NCBI GenBank assembly: GCA_949123685.1
Contig: CASBHZ010000003.1
Span: 26,352 to 90,351 of the forward strand
Direction of reading: 5' to 3'
DNA: 64,000 bases
DNA from: an uncultured Bacteroidales bacterium
Lineage (GTDB): Bacteria; Bacteroidota; Bacteroidia; Bacteroidales; Muribaculaceae
The notes under the pieces were generated by a model. It was given only the letters and a program-made list of their open reading frames with translations, made no database searches and had not been told where the DNA came from. The position numbers and the translations under genes are program-made. Positions 52,580 to 61,415 of this stretch are shown in pieces; positions within the stretch are counted from its first letter, which is position 1, and the number at the start of each line of letters is the position of its first letter.

Positions 52580-53613
52580 ATAATAGAATTATAAAAATAC
52601 TTTTACTTGGAGTCGGAGGCAATGTAAGTCAAGGAATTTTAACAGCCTTACGCCATTCTAACTTGAATTGCAGGATTATAGGGGCTTGTGTGTCTCCGGA
52701 ATCGCTTGGTCTATTCTTTTGTGACAAGGCTTATATCTCTCCGTATGCGAATGACCCTAAATTCATAGACTGGGTTGTAGAAGTGTGTCGAAAAGAAAAA
52801 ATAGATATAGTTTTGTCAGGAGTAGAAGAGAACCTTGTGGCATTAGAATCTAAGCGTTCTGAACTGAAAAAACTTGGTATTCCGTTTTTTAATACGCCAT
52901 TACATTTGTTGGAAGTAGGGAATGATAAATTGTCTACATGTAGGTGGCTTAAAGAAAACGGATTGAATTATCCGAAGTTTGCTGATGCATCAGATCCTGA
53001 TCAAGTTAAAGAGTTAGTTTTGGCAGTTGGATATCCGATTTTGGCAAAACCTTCAAAAGGTAAAGGTTCAGCAGGAATCTTTGTTATTAATAATGATGAG
53101 CAATTGTTATCGGCTCCCAAAAAGGGATATGTTTATCAAGAACTTATTGGAACTCCCGATACAGAATATACTGTAGGGTGCTATAATGACAGATACGGGG
53201 AGCTTAAAGGTATTATTATCATGCAACGATGGCTTAAACATGGCACAACTTTTAAGGCAGAGATCGTGCATAATGAAGCTATCAAGGATGAATGTGAAAG
53301 AATCTGCAAATTGTTTAAGGCTGTAGGTCCGCTTAATATTCAGTTGAGGATGCATGAAGGGAAACCGGTATGTTTCGAGTTGAATGTCCGTTTCTCGGGA
53401 ACAACACCAATTCGTGCACACTGGGGTTTTAATGATGTAGAAGCCTTTATAAGGGAATACTTGTTTGATGAAGAAGTCTCTTTTTGTCCTGCAAAAGAAG
53501 GGATTGTATACAGGTATTATAATGAAGCCTATGTTAATCCCGATATGATTCGGGAACTTGGACATAACGGGTTTGTGGATAAGGTTGAATCTTTTGGTAA
53601 TGTAAAGGAATGA
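52576..53613 (+). CDS. ATP-grasp ligase (CarB-like)
   Basis: A 345-residue protein. A Rossmann-like N-domain (LLLGVGGNVSQGILTAL) precedes the ATP-grasp fold: YPILAKPSKGKGSAGIFVI (P-loop-like lysine and glycines), ELIGTPDTEYTVG, and CFELNVRFSGTTPIRAHWG with the metal-binding Glu/Asn pair. The enzymes couple ATP hydrolysis to ligation of an acid to an amine or other nucleophile. In a glycan operon it suggests that an amino acid or acid group is attached to a sugar. It overlaps both neighbours by four bases. Confidence 0.78.
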   Translation: MNNRIIKILLLGVGGNVSQGILTALRHSNLNCRIIGACVSPESLGLFFCDKAYISPYANDPKFIDWVVEVCRKEKIDIVLSGVEENLVALESKRSELKKLGIPFFNTPLHLLEVGNDKLSTCRWLKENGLNYPKFADASDPDQVKELVLAVGYPILAKPSKGKGSAGIFVINNDEQLLSAPKKGYVYQELIGTPDTEYTVGCYNDRYGELKGIIIMQRWLKHGTTFKAEIVHNEAIKDECERICKLFKAVGPLNIQLRMHEGKPVCFELNVRFSGTTPIRAHWGFNDVEAFIREYLFDEEVSFCPAKEGIVYRYYNEAYVNPDMIRELGHNGFVDKVESFGNVKE

Positions 53614-54482
53614 AAGATAACATACTGATTACCGGAATAAATGGATTTGTGGGTAATGAAGTAGCAAACTTGTTATGTAATCAATACGATGTTTGGGGTA
53701 TCGGGAGGCAATCTTATCCTAAAAATCCATTGCATGCCCGCTATGAGCAGGTTGATCTTACGGATGAGAAATCCATGTTGGATTATGCGTCACGCCATAG
53801 GTTTGATCATATAGTGCATTGTGCAGCATCACTTTCTTTTAATGACACTAAGATACTATTTGATGCGAACATAGCAGGTGTTTATAATCTGTTGAAGGTG
53901 GCTGATATGACAGGGGTTAAATCCATTGTATATATATCAAGTCTGCCGGTAATTGGAGTTCCGCTCGTTTTGCCGATAACGGAATCTCATCCGGTTAATC
54001 CGCGCACAAACTATCACCTGTCAAAATATGTAGGGGAATTGTTGCTTCAAAACAATCCACATCTCTCGGCAATCTCGTTGCGTATTCCCTCCCCTGTAGG
54101 AATCGGGATGCCCACGAACAAGATATTACCTGTATTTATAAGGAATTGTATTGATAACATTACGATTGAGCTATTGGGCAAAGGTGGACGTAAACAGAAT
54201 TATATAGATGTCCGGGATATTGCCCGAGCCGTAGCTTTGGCTTTACAAAAAAACTGTAGTGGAGTCTATAATATAGCATCTGATAAGTCTGTAAGTAATC
54301 TTGAATTAGCGGAAATGTGTAAAAGCGTTTTACATTCTTCTACTGAGATAGTTTTTAAAGGTGAAGATGCAGATGAAGATTTAAAATGGGATGTTTCAAT
54401 AGAGAAAGCTAAAACCGAATTAGGTTTTATTCCACTTTATAAATTAGAGGATACAATAAAAGATATTGCCCGATCTTTATGA
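53610..54482 (+). CDS. NAD-dependent epimerase/dehydratase (SDR)
   Basis: A 290-residue extended short-chain dehydrogenase. ITGINGFVGNEVANLL binds NAD(P), YISSLPV with YHLSKYVGE carries the catalytic Ser and Tyr-x3-Lys, and RIPSPVGIG and NYIDVRDIARAVALAL are family segments. The sugar substrate is not fixed: epimerase, dehydratase or reductase activity are all possible. Four-base overlaps on both sides show translational coupling with the ATP-grasp and the phosphoesterase genes. Confidence 0.78.
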   Translation: MKDNILITGINGFVGNEVANLLCNQYDVWGIGRQSYPKNPLHARYEQVDLTDEKSMLDYASRHRFDHIVHCAASLSFNDTKILFDANIAGVYNLLKVADMTGVKSIVYISSLPVIGVPLVLPITESHPVNPRTNYHLSKYVGELLLQNNPHLSAISLRIPSPVGIGMPTNKILPVFIRNCIDNITIELLGKGGRKQNYIDVRDIARAVALALQKNCSGVYNIASDKSVSNLELAEMCKSVLHSSTEIVFKGEDADEDLKWDVSIEKAKTELGFIPLYKLEDTIKDIARSL

Positions 54483-55171
54483 AAATTTTAGTTTGCAGTG
54501 ACATACATGGCAATTATGAGGCATTGAAGAGTATTGTCCCATATTTGTCAGATGTTGACATGTCCGTATGCCTTGGTGATATTGTAGGGTATGGGTGCGC
54601 TGTAAATGAATGTATAGACTTACTTCGTGATTCAGGTTTCAAATGTTTGCAGGGCAATCATGAAAGATACCTGATAGAAGGAATGGATGGTCAAAAGAAA
54701 TTTCTAAACGAGTCGGTTCGTTTCGGTATAAATATAGCCGACAGGATAATAACTGACGCTAATCGGGAATGGCTGGCGGGATTGCCTGTTTCCTCAGGAT
54801 ATGTAATTGATAAACGCAAGATATTGTTTGTTCACGGGAGTCCGTTTGATCCTATTGATGAATATGTTTATGACAATACTTTTGACAGGGATCGTTTTTC
54901 ATGTCTGGCTTACGACATAGTGGCTCTTGGTCACACACATCGGGAATTTAAGCAGTCTTTTGATGGAAAAATCGTATTCAATCCAGGCTCTATAGGACAG
55001 GCACGAGATTTCGAAGGCAAGGTATGCTTTTCAATTATTGATACGGAAAGTCTCGAAATAACCCGTTTGCGACTCCCTTATAACTATGAATCTCATCTGG
55101 ATCTGTCTTCTAAATATGGCGGAGGAGAGTGGATATACAAACATTTCCAGACTATAATAAATCAAAAATAA
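54479..55171 (+). CDS. YfcE/MJ0936-type metallophosphoesterase
   Basis: A 230-residue calcineurin-like enzyme. All metal-binding blocks are present: CSDIHGNYEALK, CLGDIVGYG, LQGNHERYL, LFVHGSPFDP and LGHTHREF. Such enzymes remove phosphate from small molecules or lipid carriers. A phosphoesterase is uncommon in a capsule operon; the four-base overlap with the epimerase gene indicates a joint task, for example hydrolysis of a phosphorylated intermediate. The next gene starts 11 bases later. Confidence 0.8.
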   Translation: MKILVCSDIHGNYEALKSIVPYLSDVDMSVCLGDIVGYGCAVNECIDLLRDSGFKCLQGNHERYLIEGMDGQKKFLNESVRFGINIADRIITDANREWLAGLPVSSGYVIDKRKILFVHGSPFDPIDEYVYDNTFDRDRFSCLAYDIVALGHTHREFKQSFDGKIVFNPGSIGQARDFEGKVCFSIIDTESLEITRLRLPYNYESHLDLSSKYGGGEWIYKHFQTIINQK

Positions 55172-55182
55172 GATATAGCGTA

Positions 55183-56397
55183 ATGATACCATTTAATAAA
55201 CCTTTCTTGACAGGCAAGGAAGCTCATTATATCTATCAGGCTGTGTATTCCGGCAAACTTTCAGGTAACGGAGTATACACCAAGAAATGTCAGAATTTTT
55301 TTGAAGAACATTATGGTTTCAAAAAAGCTCTAATGACAACATCGTGTACCGATGCTCTTGAAATGGCGGCGATCCTTTGCGACATCAAACCCGGAGATGA
55401 AGTGATCGCTCCCAGCTATACGTTCGTATCAACGGTGCTTGCATTTGTGCGCCAGGGCGCAAAGATCGTGTTCTGTGACAGTTGTGAAGATAATCCTAAT
55501 ATCGATCCTGACAAGATAGAGGCGTTGATAACCGAACGGACCAAGGTTATTGTTCCGGTGCATTATGCCGGAGTTGCATGCGACATGGACCGGATTATGG
55601 CTATTGCTGATAAATATCAACTGCTCGTAGTGGAGGATGCAGCTCAGGCGATTGATTCCTACTATAAGGGGCGTCCACTCGGTTCAATTGGTCATTTAGG
55701 ATGTTTTTCATTTCATGAGACCAAGAATATCATTGCTGGAGAAGGAGGATTGCTTACAATTAATGACGATAGGTTTATTCGCCGTTCTGAGATTATTTGG
55801 GAAAAAGGGACAAACCGCAGCGAGTTTTTCAGGGGAGAGGTAAACAAATATGGATGGGTCGATAACGGCTCATCTTTTTTGCCTTCAGAGCTTATTTCTG
55901 CGTTCCTTTGGGCACAGATCGAGAATATGGATATGATTCAGACTCGCCGTAAGGAGATCTGGCAACGATATTATCAAGGACTGGCTTGTCTTGCAGACAA
56001 AGGTTTGTTGACATTGCCCGATATGCCGGAATATGCAACCAACAATGCCCATATGTTCTATATCGTGTGTCGCTCATTGGAAGAACGTACCAGGCTTATA
56101 AAGCATCTAAAGGATCATGAGATATTGTCAGTATTCCATTATCTGAGCCTTCATAAGAGCGGATATTACACGTCGCATCCGGAGTCTCGTCCCGAGAATT
56201 TCAAGATTATTGGCACGGAGAAGCATATATCATTTGATGGCACACAATCGGAAGAATTGACAGTGGAAGGTCTTGAGCTGCCGAATTGTGATCGTTTTGC
56301 GGATTGTCTTTTGCGTTTGCCTATGTTCTATGATTTAGAGAATCCAGAAGTGGAGACTATAATAGAAGCTGTAAATTCGTACTATGACAACAAGTAA
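55183..56397 (+). CDS. wecE: dTDP-4-amino-4,6-dideoxygalactose transaminase
   Basis: A 404-residue PLP-dependent DegT/DnrJ/EryC1 aminotransferase. SFHETKNIIAGEGG contains the PLP Lys181, the same number as in E. coli WecE; TTSCTDALEMAAIL and EDAAQAIDSYYKG line the cofactor site. The enzyme converts dTDP-4-keto-6-deoxyglucose and glutamate to the 4-aminogalactose sugar of Fuc4NAc. The ATG at 55183 gives MIPFNKPFLTG; the frame is open from 55129. Its base composition looks closer to the core genome than that of its neighbours. Confidence 0.9.
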   Translation: MIPFNKPFLTGKEAHYIYQAVYSGKLSGNGVYTKKCQNFFEEHYGFKKALMTTSCTDALEMAAILCDIKPGDEVIAPSYTFVSTVLAFVRQGAKIVFCDSCEDNPNIDPDKIEALITERTKVIVPVHYAGVACDMDRIMAIADKYQLLVVEDAAQAIDSYYKGRPLGSIGHLGCFSFHETKNIIAGEGGLLTINDDRFIRRSEIIWEKGTNRSEFFRGEVNKYGWVDNGSSFLPSELISAFLWAQIENMDMIQTRRKEIWQRYYQGLACLADKGLLTLPDMPEYATNNAHMFYIVCRSLEERTRLIKHLKDHEILSVFHYLSLHKSGYYTSHPESRPENFKIIGTEKHISFDGTQSEELTVEGLELPNCDRFADCLLRLPMFYDLENPEVETIIEAVNSYYDNK

Positions 56398-56418
56398 CAT
56401 AATTGTTTAATCTCTGTT

Positions 56419-57525
56419 ATGATTCTGCATTTATTTGATGATGAGAAAATTGTTGACAGGGCAATCGAATGCTTTGAAGAGGCTTTACCATACAGTAACA
56501 GAATTATAGTTTTCTTAAAGTCTGAATTTCCAAGATTTGTAAAAACTCAAGAAGGTGTTGAGTTTTATAGAGTTGGAGATTCTGTTGGAATTGATTTAAC
56601 AAATATAAAAAAGGTTATAATCCATTTCCTTGATTTTAATAAAATTAGTTTTTGTTTAAAATTTATTCCGAAATATATTCCAATATATTGGGTAATATGG
56701 GGTGGAGACCTATATAACCAATTCCTTGATCTTAAAGGCTATAAACTTTATGATACAATAAGATTCATCCCGACTACTACAAATATTAAAAGACTTCTTG
56801 GCAGATGTGGATATATACCTCAAAAAGAAAAGCTAATGCTTTCTTTTCTAAAGGAAAGGGTGAGAGGTTGTCTTGTCATGTGTGAGGAGGAATATGGGTA
56901 TTTAACAAAATATTTTTCCAATCAAACGGAGAATTTAGAAAGAATTCCATTCTTCTACAATAACATAGAGCAGCTGATTCCTGAAAGCCTTAGGGATAAA
57001 TGGGTTGCAGGGAATACAATCTTGGCGGGCAATTCAGCATCGTTGACAAATAATCATAAATCTACATTTAAAATACTTTCCCGATGTATAAGTGACAGTT
57101 GCCAAGTGGTTGTTCCATTAAGTTATGGTGGCACTGAAAGATATAAAAAATTTGTTGTAAAAGAGGGACATAAATATCTTGGTAATAGGTTTTTGCCATT
57201 GGAACAATACATGCCACTGGATGAATATAATCAGTATCTGTTGTCTTCGGAAATTGCAGTGTTTGGTAGTTGGCGACAAGAAGCAGTAGGTAATATAATT
57301 GTGGCGTTGTATCTTGGAGCAAAAGTATTTGTGTCTTATCGTTCACCTTTATTGAGTTGGTTCGGTAATATGGGTGTACATATTTTTGAATTGGAAAAGA
57401 TGACTCCCAAACAATTTAAAACCCCCCTTACTATGGATCAGAAATATGAAAACCGACAAATAATAAAAGAAATCTATAATAAGAAGAATCTGATTTCTCT
57501 AATTCAGAATGCTTTCATTTCGTGA
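56419..57525 (+). CDS. GT56 4-acetamido-4,6-dideoxygalactosyl transferase (WecF-like)
   Basis: A 368-residue protein. YWVIWGGDLYNQFL near residue 92 and the later VPLSYGGTERYKKFV are the family 56 markers of WecF, which transfers Fuc4NAc from its dTDP donor to the lipid-linked intermediate of enterobacterial common antigen. The position right after wecE strongly supports Fuc4NAc as the donor. The DNA is AT-rich. The acetyltransferase gene follows after 17 bases. Confidence 0.8.
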   Translation: MILHLFDDEKIVDRAIECFEEALPYSNRIIVFLKSEFPRFVKTQEGVEFYRVGDSVGIDLTNIKKVIIHFLDFNKISFCLKFIPKYIPIYWVIWGGDLYNQFLDLKGYKLYDTIRFIPTTTNIKRLLGRCGYIPQKEKLMLSFLKERVRGCLVMCEEEYGYLTKYFSNQTENLERIPFFYNNIEQLIPESLRDKWVAGNTILAGNSASLTNNHKSTFKILSRCISDSCQVVVPLSYGGTERYKKFVVKEGHKYLGNRFLPLEQYMPLDEYNQYLLSSEIAVFGSWRQEAVGNIIVALYLGAKVFVSYRSPLLSWFGNMGVHIFELEKMTPKQFKTPLTMDQKYENRQIIKEIYNKKNLISLIQNAFIS

Positions 57526-57542
57526 GAGTTTAAGGAAACATT

Positions 57543-58082
57543 ATGAATAAGTTTATTGCATTATCACAAGACGCAGAACAGTATCTTTGTTACAGGAATA
57601 AGGTTTATTCAAGAAATGATACATTCCCATTATCGAAGATGGGCAGGCTGAAGCTTGTATCTAAGATGTTTTTAAAGAATACAAACGGCTTTAGGGATCT
57701 TGCGTATTTTAGGATTGGCTCAGGTAGGATGACAGGTGTAATTAAGAAACTGTTTCCGCCTACAAATAATCTTGTTATAGAATGCAATGAGTTATCTGCC
57801 GGAGGATGTGTGTTCCATCATGCATTCTCAACATACATTAATGCGCATTCGATTGGTAGGCATTGTTCTTTTAGAAACAATACCACTATCGGTGAGAAGA
57901 ATGGACTTAAACCGATATTGGAAGATGGAGTGTTTGTCGGACCGAATGTTGTTATAATAGGCAATGTCAGGATTGGCAGGAATGCTGTAATAGGCGCCGG
58001 ATCTGTTGTTGTTAAAGATGTGCCTTCATATGCTGTAGTTGCGGGTAATCCTGCAAGAGTAATTACTATTTTGGAAAAGTGA
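57543..58082 (+). CDS. Hexapeptide-repeat acetyltransferase (CysE/WcaB-like)
   Basis: A 179-residue left-handed beta-helix protein. [32 protein letters not shown] and [18 protein letters not shown] are the hexapeptide rungs, ending with the family-typical [24 protein letters not shown] contains the probable catalytic His. It is likely to O-acetylate a sugar of the repeat unit; serine acetyltransferase in the metabolic sense is less likely in this context. Confidence 0.75.
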   Translation: MNKFIALSQDAEQYLCYRNKVYSRNDTFPLSKMGRLKLVSKMFLKNTNGFRDLAYFRIGSGRMTGVIKKLFPPTNNLVIECNELSAGGCVFHHAFSTYINAHSIGRHCSFRNNTTIGEKNGLKPILEDGVFVGPNVVIIGNVRIGRNAVIGAGSVVVKDVPSYAVVAGNPARVITILEK

Positions 58083-58154
58083 CACATTATAAATGGCATA
58101 GTAATTACTCATATGTTTGATCAGGTTATTTAATTGATTTAACTTATCGTTATT

Positions 58155-59876
58155 TTGAATAGTATTATTTCTAACTTACATGTCGGATGGTTGATTAATG
58201 CAAAGGCATCCGATGACGGAAAATATTTTATAGGTAATAAAAGATGGAATATATGTGTAGAATATAATCCGAATCCTACTTTTAAACTTCATAAGTTCTT
58301 AACAGAATCTGAATCTGGCATTATTCTTTTTGATGGAGTTGTTCTCAACCAAGACGATTTGTTTAAGAGGTATGATGTCAAAAAGTGGGATTCTGTAATA
58401 TATAGTCTTTATGAGGAATTTGGAGTTGATTTCCCAGCTCACATAGAAGGTAGTTTTAATGGTTTCATTATAGATAATAAAAATAAGAGAATGGTTTGTT
58501 TCAGTGATCATGTCGGAAGCAAAGCTGTTTTCTATCAATGTGGAGAGAATGAAATTACAATAAGTTCGGATGTTACAAAAATATTTGATTTGAATATCAA
58601 ATCCGGACGGAAAAATATCCTTGATATTAATTCTGCATATGCGTTGCTTTCATGTGGTTTCATGATTGACAATAATACATTGTGTTCCCATGTAAAAAGG
58701 CTAACGCCTGGATGTTTATTAGATATATCAACATTTTTGCAAGAACATGTATTTTATAATTTGTCTAATGTTGCAGATAATTCTATAAAGGAAGATGAGG
58801 CTATAGAAATGGTTGATCAGCTGTTTATCAAGGCTGTTAAAGATCAGTTTGAAAATGATATGGTGACTGAAAGCCATCTTGTAGCCTTGAGCGGAGGTCT
58901 TGATTCAAGGATGACATCTCTGATTGGGCATAAATTAGGATATTGTAATCAATTAAATATAACTTTTTCACAAAGTAATTATCTTGATGAAACGATAGCA
59001 TCTGCAATTGCATCGGACTATAATCATGATTGGATGTTTAAGTCATTAGATTCAGGAAAATATCTTCTTGATGTAGATGATATAACAGAATTTACTGGCG
59101 GTGGAGTGTTGTATTATGGTATAGCACATGGTAATTCCCTTTCCAAGTTTATGGATTTTAGTCGTTTTGGTATTCTTCATTCCGGACAATTAGGGGATGT
59201 CATAATAGGGACTTATTATTCGACAAACAATCCTAATAAGCCGTATTCCTTGGATTCAAAATCTTTTGGTTCAACATTGCTTTCTAAAGTTGATATAAAA
59301 AATATACGGGAATATCCTAATGAGGAAATCGGTATTTATTATAATCGTGGATATAACGGAGTGTTGTATGCAGGGGGAGTATTGACGCAACAAAGGATAG
59401 AGACCTTATCTCCTTTTACACATAAGGGGTTTATGGATTATTGTCTTAAACTCCCCTTGAATTATCGAAGGAACCATCGTCTTTATAAAAAATGGATTCT
59501 TAAAAAACATCCTGACATAGCTGTTTATCCTTGGGAAAAAATAAAGGCAAGGATTGATTCCCCGTCAATCAGTCTGTTTGGGAAGAGTGTTCCATTGAGT
59601 ACTCTGCCTTCTAAAGTATGCAATGCTTTCAAATATCATTTACTTAAGGCAGACCCTCTTAATAATAAACGTCATATGAATCCAATTGGTTATCATATTG
59701 CAAATAATGATGAGGTGTCCGGTTTTATCACCAATTATTATAATGAAAATATAGATTTGGTAGTGGATGCTGAGTTGCGTAAAGATATTGATAATCTGAA
59801 TAATACAAATTCTCCAATCGAAAGAATAATGCTAATATCGTTGTTGTCTGCAATTAAAAGATTCAGATTGGAATGA
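58155..59876 (+). CDS. Asparagine-synthase-like protein without the glutaminase Cys
   Basis: A 573-residue protein with an AsnB-type N-terminal Ntn domain (about 1-200) and a PP-loop synthetase domain (about 235-480). The ATP-binding LSGGLDSRM is at about 245-253. The residue after Met is Asn instead of the catalytic Cys2, so glutamine cannot be hydrolysed and the protein must use another amine or ammonia, as in lasso-peptide and polysaccharide homologues. The start is TTG at 58155; no ATG lies in the first 100 codons. It may amidate a uronic acid or attach an amine to the glycan. Confidence 0.75.
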   Translation: MNSIISNLHVGWLINAKASDDGKYFIGNKRWNICVEYNPNPTFKLHKFLTESESGIILFDGVVLNQDDLFKRYDVKKWDSVIYSLYEEFGVDFPAHIEGSFNGFIIDNKNKRMVCFSDHVGSKAVFYQCGENEITISSDVTKIFDLNIKSGRKNILDINSAYALLSCGFMIDNNTLCSHVKRLTPGCLLDISTFLQEHVFYNLSNVADNSIKEDEAIEMVDQLFIKAVKDQFENDMVTESHLVALSGGLDSRMTSLIGHKLGYCNQLNITFSQSNYLDETIASAIASDYNHDWMFKSLDSGKYLLDVDDITEFTGGGVLYYGIAHGNSLSKFMDFSRFGILHSGQLGDVIIGTYYSTNNPNKPYSLDSKSFGSTLLSKVDIKNIREYPNEEIGIYYNRGYNGVLYAGGVLTQQRIETLSPFTHKGFMDYCLKLPLNYRRNHRLYKKWILKKHPDIAVYPWEKIKARIDSPSISLFGKSVPLSTLPSKVCNAFKYHLLKADPLNNKRHMNPIGYHIANNDEVSGFITNYYNENIDLVVDAELRKDIDNLNNTNSPIERIMLISLLSAIKRFRLE

Positions 59877-59922
59877 AGAAGCATATTCATGATTTAGTTT
59901 AAGAGAGGTTGAATAAATAAAT

Positions 59923-61371
59923 ATGTCTACATTAGCTGATAATGCGGCAAAAGGTGTGAAGTGGACTGGATTAAGTTCATTTACAAATGCCTTAGTGAAA
60001 CTTGTTCAGGTTTCGATATTGGCACATGTTCTTTCTCCCGGAGACTTCGGATTGATAGCCATTGCCTATATATTCCTTTCTTTAGGAGATATATTGGTAG
60101 ATATGGGACTTACAACTGCTGTGCTTCATTTTCAGAACATATCTTCGCGTCAATATTCTTCTATTTTCTGGGCTAATGCGATTATCGGTGTGTTAATCGG
60201 AGCAATTATATTCTTATTCAGGAATATAATTGCTGATTATTATCATGATTCCGTTGTGGGCAGTGTCATAGGTTGGTTAAGTCTTAATATAGTGCTAATT
60301 TCAATTTCACGTCTTCATAGGACATACTTACAAAAGCAGCTTGAATTTAAGAAAATGTCTATTATTGAGATGTCTGGAAGTTTGGTAATGTGCGTGGGGT
60401 CAATTATATTGGCAATCAACGGATTTGGAGTATATAGTCTTGTATATGGCACTTTGATTTCTTCATTGTTTACAACAATCTTCCTTATGGTTAGCGTTCC
60501 GTCTCTGAATAGCCAGCTCAGTTTTTTTCTTTCCTTAAAATCAATAAAAGAATTTTATTCAGTCGGATTATACCAGCTGTTTGGCTCAATAGTTGAATTT
60601 TTTTCCAGAGAAATTGATACCATGTTCATAAGTTCATATTTCTCACTGACATTGCTGGGATATTATACACTCTGTAAGCAATTGGCTCAAAGGATATTTA
60701 CGGTTGTGAACCCGATTATAGTGAAAGTTGCTGTACCCACACTCGCATTGCTTCAAGATAATCCCAAGGCAATATCAGATGCTTTTGTTAAGATGATTAG
60801 GGTTGCCTCAACGATAAATTATCCGATATATATATTATTGGCTATCGTTTCAAGGGAAGTGCTACGCGTTTTGTACGGATCTGCTTATATAAGTCAGAGT
60901 TCTTTGTTGACTCTTTTAGCGATTTATTATTCATTCTTATCTATAGGCAGTTTCACCGGGGTTCTTGTTGTGGTTAAAGGAAAAACTAAAAATGGATTGA
61001 TGTTGAATTTGATTAGATTGTCAATCACACTTTGTGTTTGCTTTTTAAGTCAGAGACTGCCGTTTTTAGAATATGTTGCAGCAATGACCATCGGGACATT
61101 TATCTTAACTTTTTATGTTGGCTTTAGGTTGACAATCAAGCGCTTTATACCGCTTTCATTCAAACGCTATCTCAATGCTCAGATAGTACCTGCTGCAGCA
61201 GCAACTTTGGCAGGTTTAGTCGCGTGGCCAATTTGGAATTTCAATCTTGATAATGTGCTTGCATTCATAATTGTGCTTGTAATTTTCATGGCAAGTTATG
61301 TATCCATGAGTTTCTTGTTTAACAAGGACACAATGAGGTATATATGTCAAAAGATCAAAATTGCGGTTTAA
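59923..61371 (+). CDS. Lipopolysaccharide/capsule flippase (Wzx, PST family)
   Basis: A 482-residue protein with about fourteen transmembrane helices. GVKWTGLSSFTNALVKLVQVSILAHVLSP is the family start (only part quoted: LSSFTNALVKLVQVSIL), and FGLIAIAYIFLSLGDILVDMG follows. The layout is like WzxC. It carries the lipid-linked repeat unit to the periplasm. It overlaps the next gene's longest frame by 28 bases, although the likely start of that gene at 61416 leaves a gap. Confidence 0.85.
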   Translation: MSTLADNAAKGVKWTGLSSFTNALVKLVQVSILAHVLSPGDFGLIAIAYIFLSLGDILVDMGLTTAVLHFQNISSRQYSSIFWANAIIGVLIGAIIFLFRNIIADYYHDSVVGSVIGWLSLNIVLISISRLHRTYLQKQLEFKKMSIIEMSGSLVMCVGSIILAINGFGVYSLVYGTLISSLFTTIFLMVSVPSLNSQLSFFLSLKSIKEFYSVGLYQLFGSIVEFFSREIDTMFISSYFSLTLLGYYTLCKQLAQRIFTVVNPIIVKVAVPTLALLQDNPKAISDAFVKMIRVASTINYPIYILLAIVSREVLRVLYGSAYISQSSLLTLLAIYYSFLSIGSFTGVLVVVKGKTKNGLMLNLIRLSITLCVCFLSQRLPFLEYVAAMTIGTFILTFYVGFRLTIKRFIPLSFKRYLNAQIVPAAAATLAGLVAWPIWNFNLDNVLAFIIVLVIFMASYVSMSFLFNKDTMRYICQKIKIAV

Positions 61372-61415
61372 GTCAGCAAGTTCAGTATGTAGATGAATCG
61401 TTTCAAAAAGTAATT

